DNA of 19,064 nucleotides from positions 1-19,064 of the forward strand of contig CACXCL010000116.1 in assembly GCA_902766115.1 (NCBI GenBank). Direction: 5' to 3'. Below, piece after piece: positions 1 to 7,184 of this stretch (position 1 is the first letter of the stretch; every line of letters starts with the position of its first letter). The notes below the pieces were generated by a model, which did no database searches, was not told where the DNA came from, and saw nothing but the letters and a program-made list of their open reading frames with translations. This DNA comes from an uncultured Ruminococcus sp. (lineage in GTDB: Bacteria; Bacillota; Clostridia; Oscillospirales; CAG-272). A program made the position numbers and the translations under genes.

Positions 1-1770
1 CACGGCACTTCAAATAAATTCGACGTGGTCCGTGTATTCGGCGAAAGAGCGCAGAGACAGATCGCCCCGTTCGAGGGGGTACTGAATATCATAGAGCGCC
101 GTGCGGAGCCCGGCGCATGGGGAAACGAGTATTACGACCAGTTTCTCGTGGACTCCGAATGCCCCGAGTGCCACGGCGCGCGTCTTGGCAAAAACGTGCT
201 CGCTGTCACTATCGGCGGCAGGAATATCGCCGAATTCTGCCATATGTCGGTCTCCGACGCGCTGAGATTTACCGAAGGACTGAAATTCACCGAAACGGAA
301 AATCAGATCGCCCGGGAGATCGTCAAGGAGATAAAGAATCGCCTGGGATTTCTTGTCAGCGTGGGACTGGACTATCTGACACTTGACAGAAGCGCCGGAA
401 CTCTCTCCGGCGGAGAAGCCCAGCGCATCCGCCTTGCGACGCAGATAGGCTCGTCCCTTGCGGGCGTGCTGTATATCCTCGACGAGCCGTCTATCGGCCT
501 CCATCAGCGCGATAATTCGAAACTTATCGGTACTCTCAAAAAGCTCCGTGACATCGGAAACAGCGTCATCGTCGTAGAGCACGACGAGGAGACCATGACC
601 GAAGCGGATTATATCGTCGACATCGGACCCGAGGCAGGGATCCACGGCGGCGAGATCGTCGTCGCGGGAACGCCCGCGGACGTCAAGGCTTGCGAAAAAT
701 CGATCACGGGACAGTTCCTTTCCGGCAAACGGCAGATCGCCGTTCCCGATAAAAGGAGAAAGGGAAACGGACACTTTCTGAAGATCGTCGGAGCCGCCGA
801 GAATAATCTGAAAAACATCGACGTCGAGATCCCTCTCGGAGTGTTCACCTGCGTTACAGGCGTATCGGGATCGGGGAAATCGTCCCTTATCAACTCGATC
901 CTCTACAACAGTCTCGCCGGAACTCTGAACCGGGCTGTAACGTACCCGGGGAAGCACAAACGCATTGAGGGGACGGAGTATCTCGACAAGGTCATAGCGA
1001 TCGACCAGAGCCCCATCGGGAGGACTCCGAGATCCAACCCCGCTACCTATACCGGCCTTTTCACCGATATCAGGAACCTGTTTGCAAAGACCCCCGGCGC
1101 GAAGCTCAGGGGCTACACGAGCGGACGGTTCAGCTTCAATGTGAAAGGCGGCAGATGCGAGGCGTGCGAGGGGGACGGCGTCAAGAAGATCGAGATGCAT
1201 TTTTTGCCCGACGTTTACGTCACCTGCGACGTATGCCGCGGCAAGAGATACAATAAAGACACCCTTGAGGTGAAGTTCAAGGGGAAGAATATCTCCGACG
1301 TTCTCGAGATGACCTGCGAGGAGGGCGCCGACTTTTTCGCAGACGTGCCGAAGATCGCGTCCAGACTGAAGCTCCTTTGCGACGTCGGACTCGGATATAT
1401 CAAGATCGGTCAGTCCTCTACCACCCTGTCGGGAGGCGAGGCGCAGAGAGTGAAGCTCTCGACGGAGCTGTCGAAACGCTCTACCGGAAAGACGGTATAC
1501 ATCCTCGACGAGCCCACGACCGGACTCCACTCCGCGGACGTGGAGAAGCTTCTCGCCGTCCTTGACAGACTCGTTGAGGGAGGAAATACCGTGATCGTTA
1601 TCGAGCACAACCTTGACGTCATAAAGACCGCCGATCATATAATCGATCTGGGACCCGAGGGAGGAGACGGCGGCGGTCAGGTCATAGTCTGCGGAACTCC
1701 CGAGGAAGTCGCCGAGTGCAAAAAATCGTATACGGGGCAATATCTCCGTCAGAAACTGGGGCTCGAATGA
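1..1770 (+). CDS. uvrA: UvrABC excinuclease subunit A, C-terminal part (5' end outside window)
   Basis: UvrA is the ATP-dependent damage-sensing subunit of nucleotide excision repair. It scans DNA as a dimer and loads UvrB. The frame is open to the left edge, so the 589 visible residues are roughly the last two-thirds of a protein usually about 940 residues long. Fragment numbering: CPECHG near 54-59; ABC signature LSGGEAQR near 135-142; Walker B ILDEPS near 159-164; second-domain Walker A GVSGSGKSS near 287-295; zinc module CEAC...CDVC near 386-412; second signature LSGGEAQR near 476-483; second Walker B ILDEPTTG near 501-508. Both ATP sites are intact as far as visible. A GTG at 25 is only an internal codon, not a start. 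The gene ends in TGA with no convincing terminator before the next gene, so read-through into the small lipoprotein gene is possible. The identification is certain. Confidence 0.98.
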   Translation, partial: HGTSNKFDVVRVFGERAQRQIAPFEGVLNIIERRAEPGAWGNEYYDQFLVDSECPECHGARLGKNVLAVTIGGRNIAEFCHMSVSDALRFTEGLKFTETENQIAREIVKEIKNRLGFLVSVGLDYLTLDRSAGTLSGGEAQRIRLATQIGSSLAGVLYILDEPSIGLHQRDNSKLIGTLKKLRDIGNSVIVVEHDEETMTEADYIVDIGPEAGIHGGEIVVAGTPADVKACEKSITGQFLSGKRQIAVPDKRRKGNGHFLKIVGAAENNLKNIDVEIPLGVFTCVTGVSGSGKSSLINSILYNSLAGTLNRAVTYPGKHKRIEGTEYLDKVIAIDQSPIGRTPRSNPATYTGLFTDIRNLFAKTPGAKLRGYTSGRFSFNVKGGRCEACEGDGVKKIEMHFLPDVYVTCDVCRGKRYNKDTLEVKFKGKNISDVLEMTCEEGADFFADVPKIASRLKLLCDVGLGYIKIGQSSTTLSGGEAQRVKLSTELSKRSTGKTVYILDEPTTGLHSADVEKLLAVLDRLVEGGNTVIVIEHNLDVIKTADHIIDLGPEGGDGGGQVIVCGTPEEVAECKKSYTGQYLRQKLGLE

Positions 1771-1791
1771 TCCTGTAATACCGCGCGCCGC

Positions 1792-1827
1792 CCTTTCATA
1801 AAATAATGCCGGATACTGCATGAAAGG
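1792..1827 (+). promoter_or_regulatory. Inverted repeat covering the ribosome binding site of the lipoprotein gene
   Basis: CCTTTCAT (1792-1799) is perfectly complementary to ATGAAAGG (1820-1827), giving an 8-bp stem with a 20-base loop. The right arm contains the AAAGG Shine-Dalgarno core that precedes the ATG at 1837. In RNA this stem could hide the ribosome binding site. There is no T-run after it, so it is not a usual terminator. The pairing is seen in the sequence; a regulatory role is inferred. Confidence 0.35.
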
Positions 1828-1836
1828 TGATGAAAA

Positions 1837-2340
1837 ATGAAAAGGCTGTTTGCGGTCCTGGTGTTTTTGGTCCTGGTATCGGCGCTCGTGTCCTGCGAAA
1901 AGGGAAAAGACGCGGCTTTATTTACGGGAGACGCCGATTTCTCCCTGACGCTCAAACGCGGCGACGGCGAAGGAACGCTGACAATGGACGCGACCCGCCG
2001 CGGCGGCGTCACGGAGGCAAGAATAACGTCACCCGCGGAGCTTTCCGGTGTAAAATTTTCCCGCGTGGGAGATGGTTCCGTCATTTTCACCGGATCCGTC
2101 TCCGTTCCGCTGACCGAAGACGCGGCGCGGGGCGCGAATATCGTTTTCGACGTTTTGAGTGACCCTGTTCCCGAAAATGCAAGTGTCGAAAAAACGGAAG
2201 AGGGCGCCGTATGGACCTTTGAACGGGACGGCTGTTCCGTCATTTTGCGGATCGATCGATACGGGATCCCTCAGAGCGCCGAGATCACCGCCGACGGGAT
2301 GAAACGCACCGCCCGGATCGACTCGTTCGTAAAAAGATAG
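1837..2340 (+). CDS. Small secreted lipoprotein of unknown function
   Basis: This is a 167-residue protein that I do not recognise. It starts with a lipoprotein signal peptide: MKR, a hydrophobic stretch at residues 4-17, then the lipobox LVSC with the lipidated Cys at position 20. It is therefore expected to be anchored to the outer face of the membrane. The mature part has alternating hydrophobic and polar residues and many Thr, Val and charged residues, suggesting a beta-rich domain of about 145 residues. It has no catalytic motif and, beyond the lipobox Cys, only one Cys (in DGCSV). The ATG at 1837 follows AAAGGTGA at 8-base spacing. A hairpin can cover this site. It lies 66 bases after uvrA and 58 bases before trxA on the same strand and may be co-transcribed with either. 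A LolA/LppX-like lipid-binding fold is possible but cannot be shown here. Confidence 0.85.
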   Translation: MKRLFAVLVFLVLVSALVSCEKGKDAALFTGDADFSLTLKRGDGEGTLTMDATRRGGVTEARITSPAELSGVKFSRVGDGSVIFTGSVSVPLTEDAARGANIVFDVLSDPVPENASVEKTEEGAVWTFERDGCSVILRIDRYGIPQSAEITADGMKRTARIDSFVKR

Positions 2341-2398
2341 TTTAAGGTCCGATCTTCCGGCTTATCCGCCGGATGAAATATAAAGGAGGATGTAAAAA

Positions 2399-2710
2399 AT
2401 GGCAGTTGTAAAGCTCACGAAGGACAATTTTGAAGCCGAAGCGCTGAATGCAGAGGAAAAAGTGCTGATCGATTTCTGGGCTCCCTGGTGCGGACCGTGC
2501 CGCATGATGGGCCCGGTGATCGACGAGATCGCCGAAGAGGTGTCCGGTATCAAAGTCGGAAAAGTGAACGTTGACGAGGAGCCTGAACTTGCAATGAAGT
2601 ACGGTGTCATGTCGATCCCAATGCTCATAGTTCTGGAAAACGGTCAGGTCGTTAACAAATCGTTAGGCGCCGTTCCCAAAGAAAACGTACTTTCTTTGAT
2701 CGGGAAATAA
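2399..2710 (+). CDS. trxA: Thioredoxin
   Basis: This is a 103-residue single-domain thioredoxin, the normal family length, acting as a cytoplasmic dithiol reductant for ribonucleotide reductase, peroxiredoxins and other partners. The active site FWAPWCGPC is present with Cys31 and Cys34. The buried Asp26 (LIDFWA), the cis-proline loop SIPM (Pro74) and the G-x-V segment after it are all in place. There is no signal peptide, so it is cytoplasmic. The start is well defined by AAAGGAGG at 2383-2390, 8 bases before the ATG. A small hairpin (TCCGGC/GCCGGA, 2356-2373) lies just upstream without a T-run. No convincing promoter is seen between it and the lipoprotein gene. The gene is closed by a terminator at 2761-2799. 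The identification is certain. Confidence 0.98.
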   Translation: MAVVKLTKDNFEAEALNAEEKVLIDFWAPWCGPCRMMGPVIDEIAEEVSGIKVGKVNVDEEPELAMKYGVMSIPMLIVLENGQVVNKSLGAVPKENVLSLIGK

Positions 2711-2760
2711 GACTTTTCGTTGTTCGGGAGCATTTTTTCAACACTTTTGACCAAAAACGG

Positions 2761-2799
2761 GGGAACGGCGCCATAAATGCGCCGTTCTCTTGATTTTTT
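2761..2799 (+). terminator. Rho-independent terminator after trxA
   Basis: A perfect 9-bp stem GAACGGCGC (2763-2771) / GCGCCGTTC (2779-2787) with a 7-base loop is extended outward by a G-T and a G-C pair. It is followed by TTGATTTTTT. This separates trxA from queH, and its T-tract overlaps the -35 of the likely queH promoter. Confidence 0.88.
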
Positions 2800-2818
2800 C
2801 AATGTTTTATGGTAAAAT
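2790..2818 (+). promoter_or_regulatory. Probable sigma-A promoter of queH
   Basis: TTGATT (2790-2795) and TAAAAT (2813-2818) are separated by 17 bases, placing the start of transcription near 2825, about 38 bases before the queH ATG. Matches are four of six for the -35 and five of six for the -10. It directly follows the trxA terminator, where a new promoter is expected. Confidence 0.6.
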
Positions 2819-2862
2819 AACTCCAAAGTGCCAAAAACAAACGTGACGGAGCTCGTGACACG

Positions 2863-3495
2863 ATGACAGGGACAAATTACGGCAAATTGTGCGAGTCGGT
2901 GGTCTCGGGGCTTTGCGACTCCGGACTGAGACCGACGCTTCTTCTTCACGCCTGCTGCGCTCCTTGCTCGTCCGCGGTACTGGAGTATCTCGACAGTTTT
3001 TTCGATATCACTGTCTTTTTCTTCAACCCGAACATCGCGCCCTTTGAGGAATATCAGTTCCGCCTGCGTGAACTCGAGCGTTTCCTTGCGGAGGTTTACG
3101 GCGACAGGATCGGCTTGATTTCTCCCGAATGGGATCATGGCTCGTTTCTCGACAGATGCGGAGATCTAAGCCATTTGCCCGAGGGCGGGGAGAGATGCAC
3201 CCTCTGCTACGGTCAGCGCCTCGAGGAGACCGCGAAAGCGGCGTCCCTCGGCGGATTCGATTATTTCTGTACGACTCTGTCTGTCAGCCCGTATAAGGAC
3301 TCCGTGAGGATAAACGAACTGGGGAGAGAATACGGCGAAAGATACGGCGTGAGATTTCTTCCTTCCGATTTCAAGAAGAAGAACGGGTACGCGCGTTCCG
3401 TCGAACTGTCGAAGCGGTACGGTCTCTACAGGCAGAACTACTGCGGATGCCCCTTTTCGAAAAGGGATGCGGAAAATAAGGAAAACAGGGAATAA
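2863..3495 (+). CDS. queH: Epoxyqueuosine reductase QueH
   Basis: QueH carries out the last step of queuosine synthesis, reducing epoxyqueuosine to queuosine at the wobble base of GUN-anticodon tRNAs. It replaces the unrelated cobalamin enzyme QueG in many bacteria. The 210-residue protein is of typical length for the family. Diagnostic features are HACCAPC with the vicinal Cys31-Cys32 and Cys35, CTLC (Cys112, Cys115), the segment TTLSVSPYKD near 137-146, the DFKKKNGY motif near 169-176, and YCGC (Cys194, Cys196) near the end. These cysteines bind the Fe-S cluster and an additional iron in the characterised family member. The start codon has GGAG 11 bases upstream and is the only good candidate. 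No other queuosine gene (queC, queD, queE, queF, tgt, queA) is in the window. It is probably the first gene of a run continuing through the NlpC-like gene. The identification is strong. Confidence 0.95.
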   Translation: MTGTNYGKLCESVVSGLCDSGLRPTLLLHACCAPCSSAVLEYLDSFFDITVFFFNPNIAPFEEYQFRLRELERFLAEVYGDRIGLISPEWDHGSFLDRCGDLSHLPEGGERCTLCYGQRLEETAKAASLGGFDYFCTTLSVSPYKDSVRINELGREYGERYGVRFLPSDFKKKNGYARSVELSKRYGLYRQNYCGCPFSKRDAENKENRE

Positions 3496-3577
3496 TGGCA
3501 AAGGGGACCGACCGGTCATAACGGAGAGTTACTTCGATCGAATACCGCCGCGGAACAGCGGCAGAATGGAGGTTGAT

Positions 3578-4783
3578 ATGGCTTCATTCAGAAAATTTCT
3601 TGTGACGTTCATCGCGTTTATTCTGCTTTTCGGTATTATCGGATATTTTGCGACGAGTTTTATATCCGGTATAGTTGACGATATTATGGACAAGGACGCC
3701 GGCAAGTCGGGCTCCGGCGCCGAAGGCGGCGAAGGCAATGGGGAAACACCGCCCGACGCTTTTGCGTCCATTGAAGGGAAGTCTTATTCGTTCCTCATTC
3801 TTGTGAACGACTTCGATCCCGAAAACAAATCGTACGCACCCGATGATTACACGATAGACGAGATAACGACCGGGATCAAATCTGCAAAAAGCTCAGTCGG
3901 AATGCTGAAAAAGTATTCCCGCCGGGTCAGGGCGACGTCGGCGGTCCTCGTTAAAGTCGATAAGGAATGCGGAGAGTATTTCATTTGCTATATCACTCCG
4001 GAAACGAGGCTTTATACGCCCGCCGGGGCTCTTACGCTGGGCGATACGTACGGACTTTTCGGCATTAACACCGTGAAACAGTACGTCAAGGGGATGACCG
4101 GCGTCGACGTAGACTATCACTTTGTGATCGACGGATACCAGCTCCAGGACGTGATCGATACTTTCGGCAGGACCTCGGTCGATATCGAAACGGGGATCTG
4201 CTCCTTCGGCGAGTATTATATGACTGATTCCAACTTCTCCAAAGAGGAGTTCGAGAAGAAACCGGACAAGGACGAGGACGAAGAAAAAAATAAGGACAAG
4301 GATAAGGACAAAGACAAAGACAAGGAAAGCACCGGTATCGAGGAGGAAATGCCCACTCCCGAGTACGTGGTCTACGTCGGGAACCGGGATCTCTCCGGAG
4401 AAACGCTGACTGCCCTCGCAAATCTCAGGGAATGCAGCATCGAGGACATAAAACTCAAGAGCAAATACGTGACTTCAACCGTGGAGCACTACCTGAGAAG
4501 GTTCTCGGATATGTCTAAAGGCGACCTGAAAAACATGATAAGCAAGCTGACCGCATCCACTCCTTACGCATCGGACGATCCGACGGAGTATAAACCGTCT
4601 CTTGCGACTGATTTCAAGGCGGATGACGTGGACAAGATCTATGAACTGATCAAAGCGATCAAGCTGTTTAAGGTCAATATAGTGTATTATCCCGGCAATT
4701 ACGTTTCCACAGGCGGCGCGGAGATCGGCTACTATGCGCCGTCATACAAGACCGCGATTGAGGACTACAGAAAATACAGATAA
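3578..4783 (+). CDS. Membrane-anchored LCP (LytR-CpsA-Psr)-like protein, probably catalytically inactive
   Basis: This is a 401-residue protein with one N-terminal membrane segment (about residues 7-30), so the bulk should be outside the cell. The start at 3578 is chosen because GGAGG (3568-3572) sits 5 bases before it; a frame open from 3467 would overlap queH and has no such site. Residues 70-206 follow the LCP fold: the strand SFLILVNDFD, strand SAVLVKV, then FICYITPETRLY where true LCPs have a SIPRDT-like segment, INTVKQYVKGMTGVDVDYHFVID, and DVIDTFGRTSVDI. LCP enzymes attach teichoic acid or capsule polymers to peptidoglycan. Here the usual RSDT is RATS, and the PRDT arginine and aspartate are replaced (TPET). 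The later Arg-rich motif is replaced by LREC and LKSKYVT. A Lys/Asp/Glu tract at 228-250 interrupts the domain. I infer a non-catalytic LCP relative, possibly a scaffold or polymer binder. It lies upstream of glyQS, 23 bases apart. Confidence 0.75.
   Translation: MASFRKFLVTFIAFILLFGIIGYFATSFISGIVDDIMDKDAGKSGSGAEGGEGNGETPPDAFASIEGKSYSFLILVNDFDPENKSYAPDDYTIDEITTGIKSAKSSVGMLKKYSRRVRATSAVLVKVDKECGEYFICYITPETRLYTPAGALTLGDTYGLFGINTVKQYVKGMTGVDVDYHFVIDGYQLQDVIDTFGRTSVDIETGICSFGEYYMTDSNFSKEEFEKKPDKDEDEEKNKDKDKDKDKDKESTGIEEEMPTPEYVVYVGNRDLSGETLTALANLRECSIEDIKLKSKYVTSTVEHYLRRFSDMSKGDLKNMISKLTASTPYASDDPTEYKPSLATDFKADDVDKIYELIKAIKLFKVNIVYYPGNYVSTGGAEIGYYAPSYKTAIEDYRKYR
4261..4326 (+). repeat. AARGAY low-complexity repeat encoding a Lys/Asp tract
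   Basis: The hexamer unit AAGGAC, with AAGGAT and AAAGAC variants, is repeated in tandem, encoding alternating Lys-Asp residues 236-249 of the LCP-like protein, preceded by an acidic Asp/Glu stretch. The short near-identical units suggest growth by replication slippage. Copy number could vary between strains in steps of two codons without breaking the frame. Confidence 0.8.
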
Positions 4784-4806
4784 ATAAACTGACTGGAGAT
4801 TATGTT

Positions 4807-6204
4807 ATGAACAATCAGGAAAAAACAATGGAGAAGATCGTAGCGCTCTGCAAAAACAGAGGATTCGTTTTCCCCGGAAGCGAGATCTACGGCGGACTTG
4901 CAAACTCATGGGACTACGGTCCTCTCGGAGTTGAATTCAAAAATAACGTGAAACGCGCATGGTGGGCGAAATTTGTCAACCAGTGCAAATACAACGTGGG
5001 TCTTGATTCCGCGATCCTCATGAACCCCAGGACCTGGGTGGCAAGCGGTCACGTGGTGAACTTCAACGACCCGCTCATCGACTGCAAGGCGTGTAAAATG
5101 CGCCACAGAGCCGATAAGATCATAGAGGACTGGAACGAGCAAAACGGGATTCAGATGGTCGTCGAGGCACTCACAAACGAGCAGATGACCGAATACATAA
5201 AAGAGCACAATATCCCGTGCCCCGGATGCGGAAAATGCGACTTTACCGATATCCGCAAGTTCAACATGATGTTCAAGACTTTCCAGGGTGTCACCGAGGA
5301 CTCCACCACTGAGCTTTATCTCCGTCCCGAGACGGCGCAGGGCATTTTCGTCAATTTCAAGAACGTCCAGCGCTCCACAAGGCGGAAGATACCCTTCGGC
5401 GTGTGTCAGATAGGGAAGAGCTTCCGTAACGAGATAACACCCGGCAACTTCACGTTCAGAACGAGAGAGTTCGAGCAGATGGAGCTTGAGTTCTTCTGCA
5501 AGCCCGGCGAGGATCTTGAGTGGTTCACGTTCTGGCGCGGCTTTTGCAAGGATTTCCTGCTCACCCTCGGTATCAAAGAAGAGAACCTCAGACTCCGCGA
5601 TCACGAGAAAGAAGAGCTGAGCCACTATTCCAACGCCACCACCGACATCGAATTCATGTTCCCGTTCGGCTGGGGTGAACTCTGGGGCATCGCGGACAGA
5701 ACGGACTACGATCTCAAGGCGCATCAGGCCGAGAGCGGCGAGTCGATGGAATACTTCGATCCCGAGACAAACGAAAAATTCATTCCTTACGTGATCGAGC
5801 CTTCCCTCGGGGCGGACCGTGTCGCTCTGGCGTTCCTCATCGACGCTTACGACGAGGAAGTGCTCGACGCGGAAAAGAACGACACGAGAGTCGTCCTTCA
5901 CCTTCATCCCGCGCTGGCGCCCTATAAAGCGGCGGTCCTTCCTCTTTCAAAGAAACTGTCTGAGGATGCGGAGAAAGTTTACGAAGAACTGGCAAGGTCA
6001 TTCGCGGTGGACTACGACGAGACCGGCTCCATCGGCAAGAGATACCGCAGACAGGACGAGATCGGCACTCCTTTCTGCGTCACGTATGACTTTGAGTCAC
6101 AGGAGGACGGCTGCGTAACCGTCCGCGAGAGGGACTCGATGGAGCAGGTCAGGATCCCGATCACGGAGCTTACATCGTACATTTCCGAAAGGATCGTCTT
6201 CTGA
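4807..6204 (+). CDS. glyQS: Glycyl-tRNA synthetase, single-chain homodimeric type
   Basis: This class II enzyme charges tRNA-Gly with glycine. The 465-residue single-chain form is the homodimeric type, not the separate alpha/beta subunits. N-terminal residues 8-42 contain the family segment KNRGFVFPGSEIYGG. A Cys-rich insertion has CKAC near 93-96 and CPGCGKC near 138-144, likely zinc-binding. YLRPETAQGIFVNF is near 171-184, motif 2 (FRNEITPGNFTFRTREF) near 206-222, motif 3 (SLGADRVALAFL) near 332-343, and the anticodon-binding domain from about 360 to the end. The ATG at 4807 follows GGAG by 8 bases. It is only 23 bases after the LCP-like gene, so it has no room for its own T-box leader, a common control of aminoacyl-tRNA synthetase genes in Bacillota. 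It should be co-transcribed with its neighbours. The identification is certain. Confidence 0.98.
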   Translation: MNNQEKTMEKIVALCKNRGFVFPGSEIYGGLANSWDYGPLGVEFKNNVKRAWWAKFVNQCKYNVGLDSAILMNPRTWVASGHVVNFNDPLIDCKACKMRHRADKIIEDWNEQNGIQMVVEALTNEQMTEYIKEHNIPCPGCGKCDFTDIRKFNMMFKTFQGVTEDSTTELYLRPETAQGIFVNFKNVQRSTRRKIPFGVCQIGKSFRNEITPGNFTFRTREFEQMELEFFCKPGEDLEWFTFWRGFCKDFLLTLGIKEENLRLRDHEKEELSHYSNATTDIEFMFPFGWGELWGIADRTDYDLKAHQAESGESMEYFDPETNEKFIPYVIEPSLGADRVALAFLIDAYDEEVLDAEKNDTRVVLHLHPALAPYKAAVLPLSKKLSEDAEKVYEELARSFAVDYDETGSIGKRYRRQDEIGTPFCVTYDFESQEDGCVTVRERDSMEQVRIPITELTSYISERIVF

Positions 6205-6234
6205 CGGGTTCCTTCGACGTTATGGAGGGCTCAC

Positions 6235-7164
6235 ATGGATCTCTGTTCTCCGTCTGAAGTAAAAAGACTTCTCGAGTCCCGGTCTCTTTCTCCGAGAAAG
6301 GCGCTTGGGCAGAATTTTCTCATCAATCCTTCCGTGCCGCAGATGATCGCCGAAAGATCATACGAGGCGGCGCGAAATCAGAGCGGGGACGGTCCTCTCG
6401 GCGTGATCGAGATCGGACCCGGCGTCGGCGCCCTGACGGCGCGCCTGGCGGAATACTACGATAAAGTGGTCGCCGTGGAGATCGACCGGGGACTCGCCGA
6501 TCTTTTTGCCGAAACATTCGCGGACAGCGATAACGTTGAACTCGTTTTCGGTGATTTCATGAAGATCGACCTGCCGGGGCTTATATCCGAGCGTTTTTCG
6601 GATATTCTCGCGTCTTCAGGATCCGTGTCCGTCTGCGCGAACCTGCCTTACTACATCACCTCACCGGTTATAATGAAGATACTGGATTCCTTCCCGCCCG
6701 GCGGGAGAGTGCCGTTTTCTTCCGTAACGGTGATGGTCCAGACGGAAGTGGCAAACCGGCTTGCGGCTCCCGCCGGATCGTCCGACTACGGAGCGATAAC
6801 GGCGGCTGTCGCTTTGAAAGCTGACGTCAGGAAATTATTCACCGTATCTCCGGGATCCTTCTATCCGCCGCCGAAGGTCACGTCCAGCGTGATCGGCGTC
6901 ATCCCACACGGCGGTATACGGGAGGTGTTCGGCGACTGCCCCTCTGACGACGATGGGTGTAAGGCGTTCTTTGACGCCGTCTCCGGAGTCATATCCGCGT
7001 CTTTCGCACAAAGGAGAAAAACCCTTGTCAACGCTCTGTCGTCGGTCTACGGAAAGGATACGATCCGCTCGGCGCTTCTAAAACTCGGCTTTCGTGAGGA
7101 CGTCCGCGGGGAAAAACTCTCCGCCTCTGATTTTTGCAAATTGACAAATGAACTTTTAAGATAA
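6235..7164 (+). CDS. rsmA: 16S rRNA N6,N6-dimethyladenosine transferase
   Basis: RsmA (KsgA) dimethylates two adjacent adenines in the 3'-terminal hairpin of 16S rRNA (A1518 and A1519 in E. coli numbering) using S-adenosylmethionine, and takes part in late small-subunit maturation. Its loss classically gives kasugamycin resistance. The 309-residue protein has the family N-terminal motif KALGQNFLIN (22-31), the SAM-binding loop VIEIGPGVGALT (57-68), the acidic VAVEID (79-84), the GDFMKID segment (106-112), and the catalytic motif NLPYYITSP (136-144). The C-terminal rRNA-contacting part has PPPKVTSSV and AQRRKTLVNAL. The start has GGAGGG 5 bases upstream. It is 30 bases after glyQS and 20 bases before the NlpC-like gene, in the same run. 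The identification is certain. Confidence 0.98.
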   Translation: MDLCSPSEVKRLLESRSLSPRKALGQNFLINPSVPQMIAERSYEAARNQSGDGPLGVIEIGPGVGALTARLAEYYDKVVAVEIDRGLADLFAETFADSDNVELVFGDFMKIDLPGLISERFSDILASSGSVSVCANLPYYITSPVIMKILDSFPPGGRVPFSSVTVMVQTEVANRLAAPAGSSDYGAITAAVALKADVRKLFTVSPGSFYPPPKVTSSVIGVIPHGGIREVFGDCPSDDDGCKAFFDAVSGVISASFAQRRKTLVNALSSVYGKDTIRSALLKLGFREDVRGEKLSASDFCKLTNELLR

Positions 7165-7184
7165 TTCCAATTCAGGAGAAAAAA

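Noticed and set aside
10..1821. 603-codon open frame on the minus strand opposite uvrA
   Set aside because: It lies entirely over a clear UvrA frame and has no recognisable domain. It is a by-product of G/C-rich third codon positions in the true gene, and its composition follows the antisense of UvrA motifs.
2356..2373. Hairpin before trxA as a terminator of the lipoprotein gene
   Set aside because: The stem has only six pairs and is followed by GAAATATAAAGGAGG rather than a T-run, so termination is unlikely.
2711..2862. Queuosine-related (preQ1) riboswitch before queH
   Set aside because: The interval holds a terminator and a promoter. The predicted leader of about 38 bases shows no room for a C-rich preQ1 aptamer followed by an expression platform.
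3467..3577. Longer N-terminus for the LCP-like protein starting at 3467
   Set aside because: It would overlap the end of queH and put 37 polar residues before the membrane segment, and it has no Shine-Dalgarno site. The start at 3578 has GGAGG 5 bases upstream.
4906..5907. 333-codon minus-strand open frame opposite glycyl-tRNA synthetase
   Set aside because: Shadow of a conserved gene with the same codon-bias cause.
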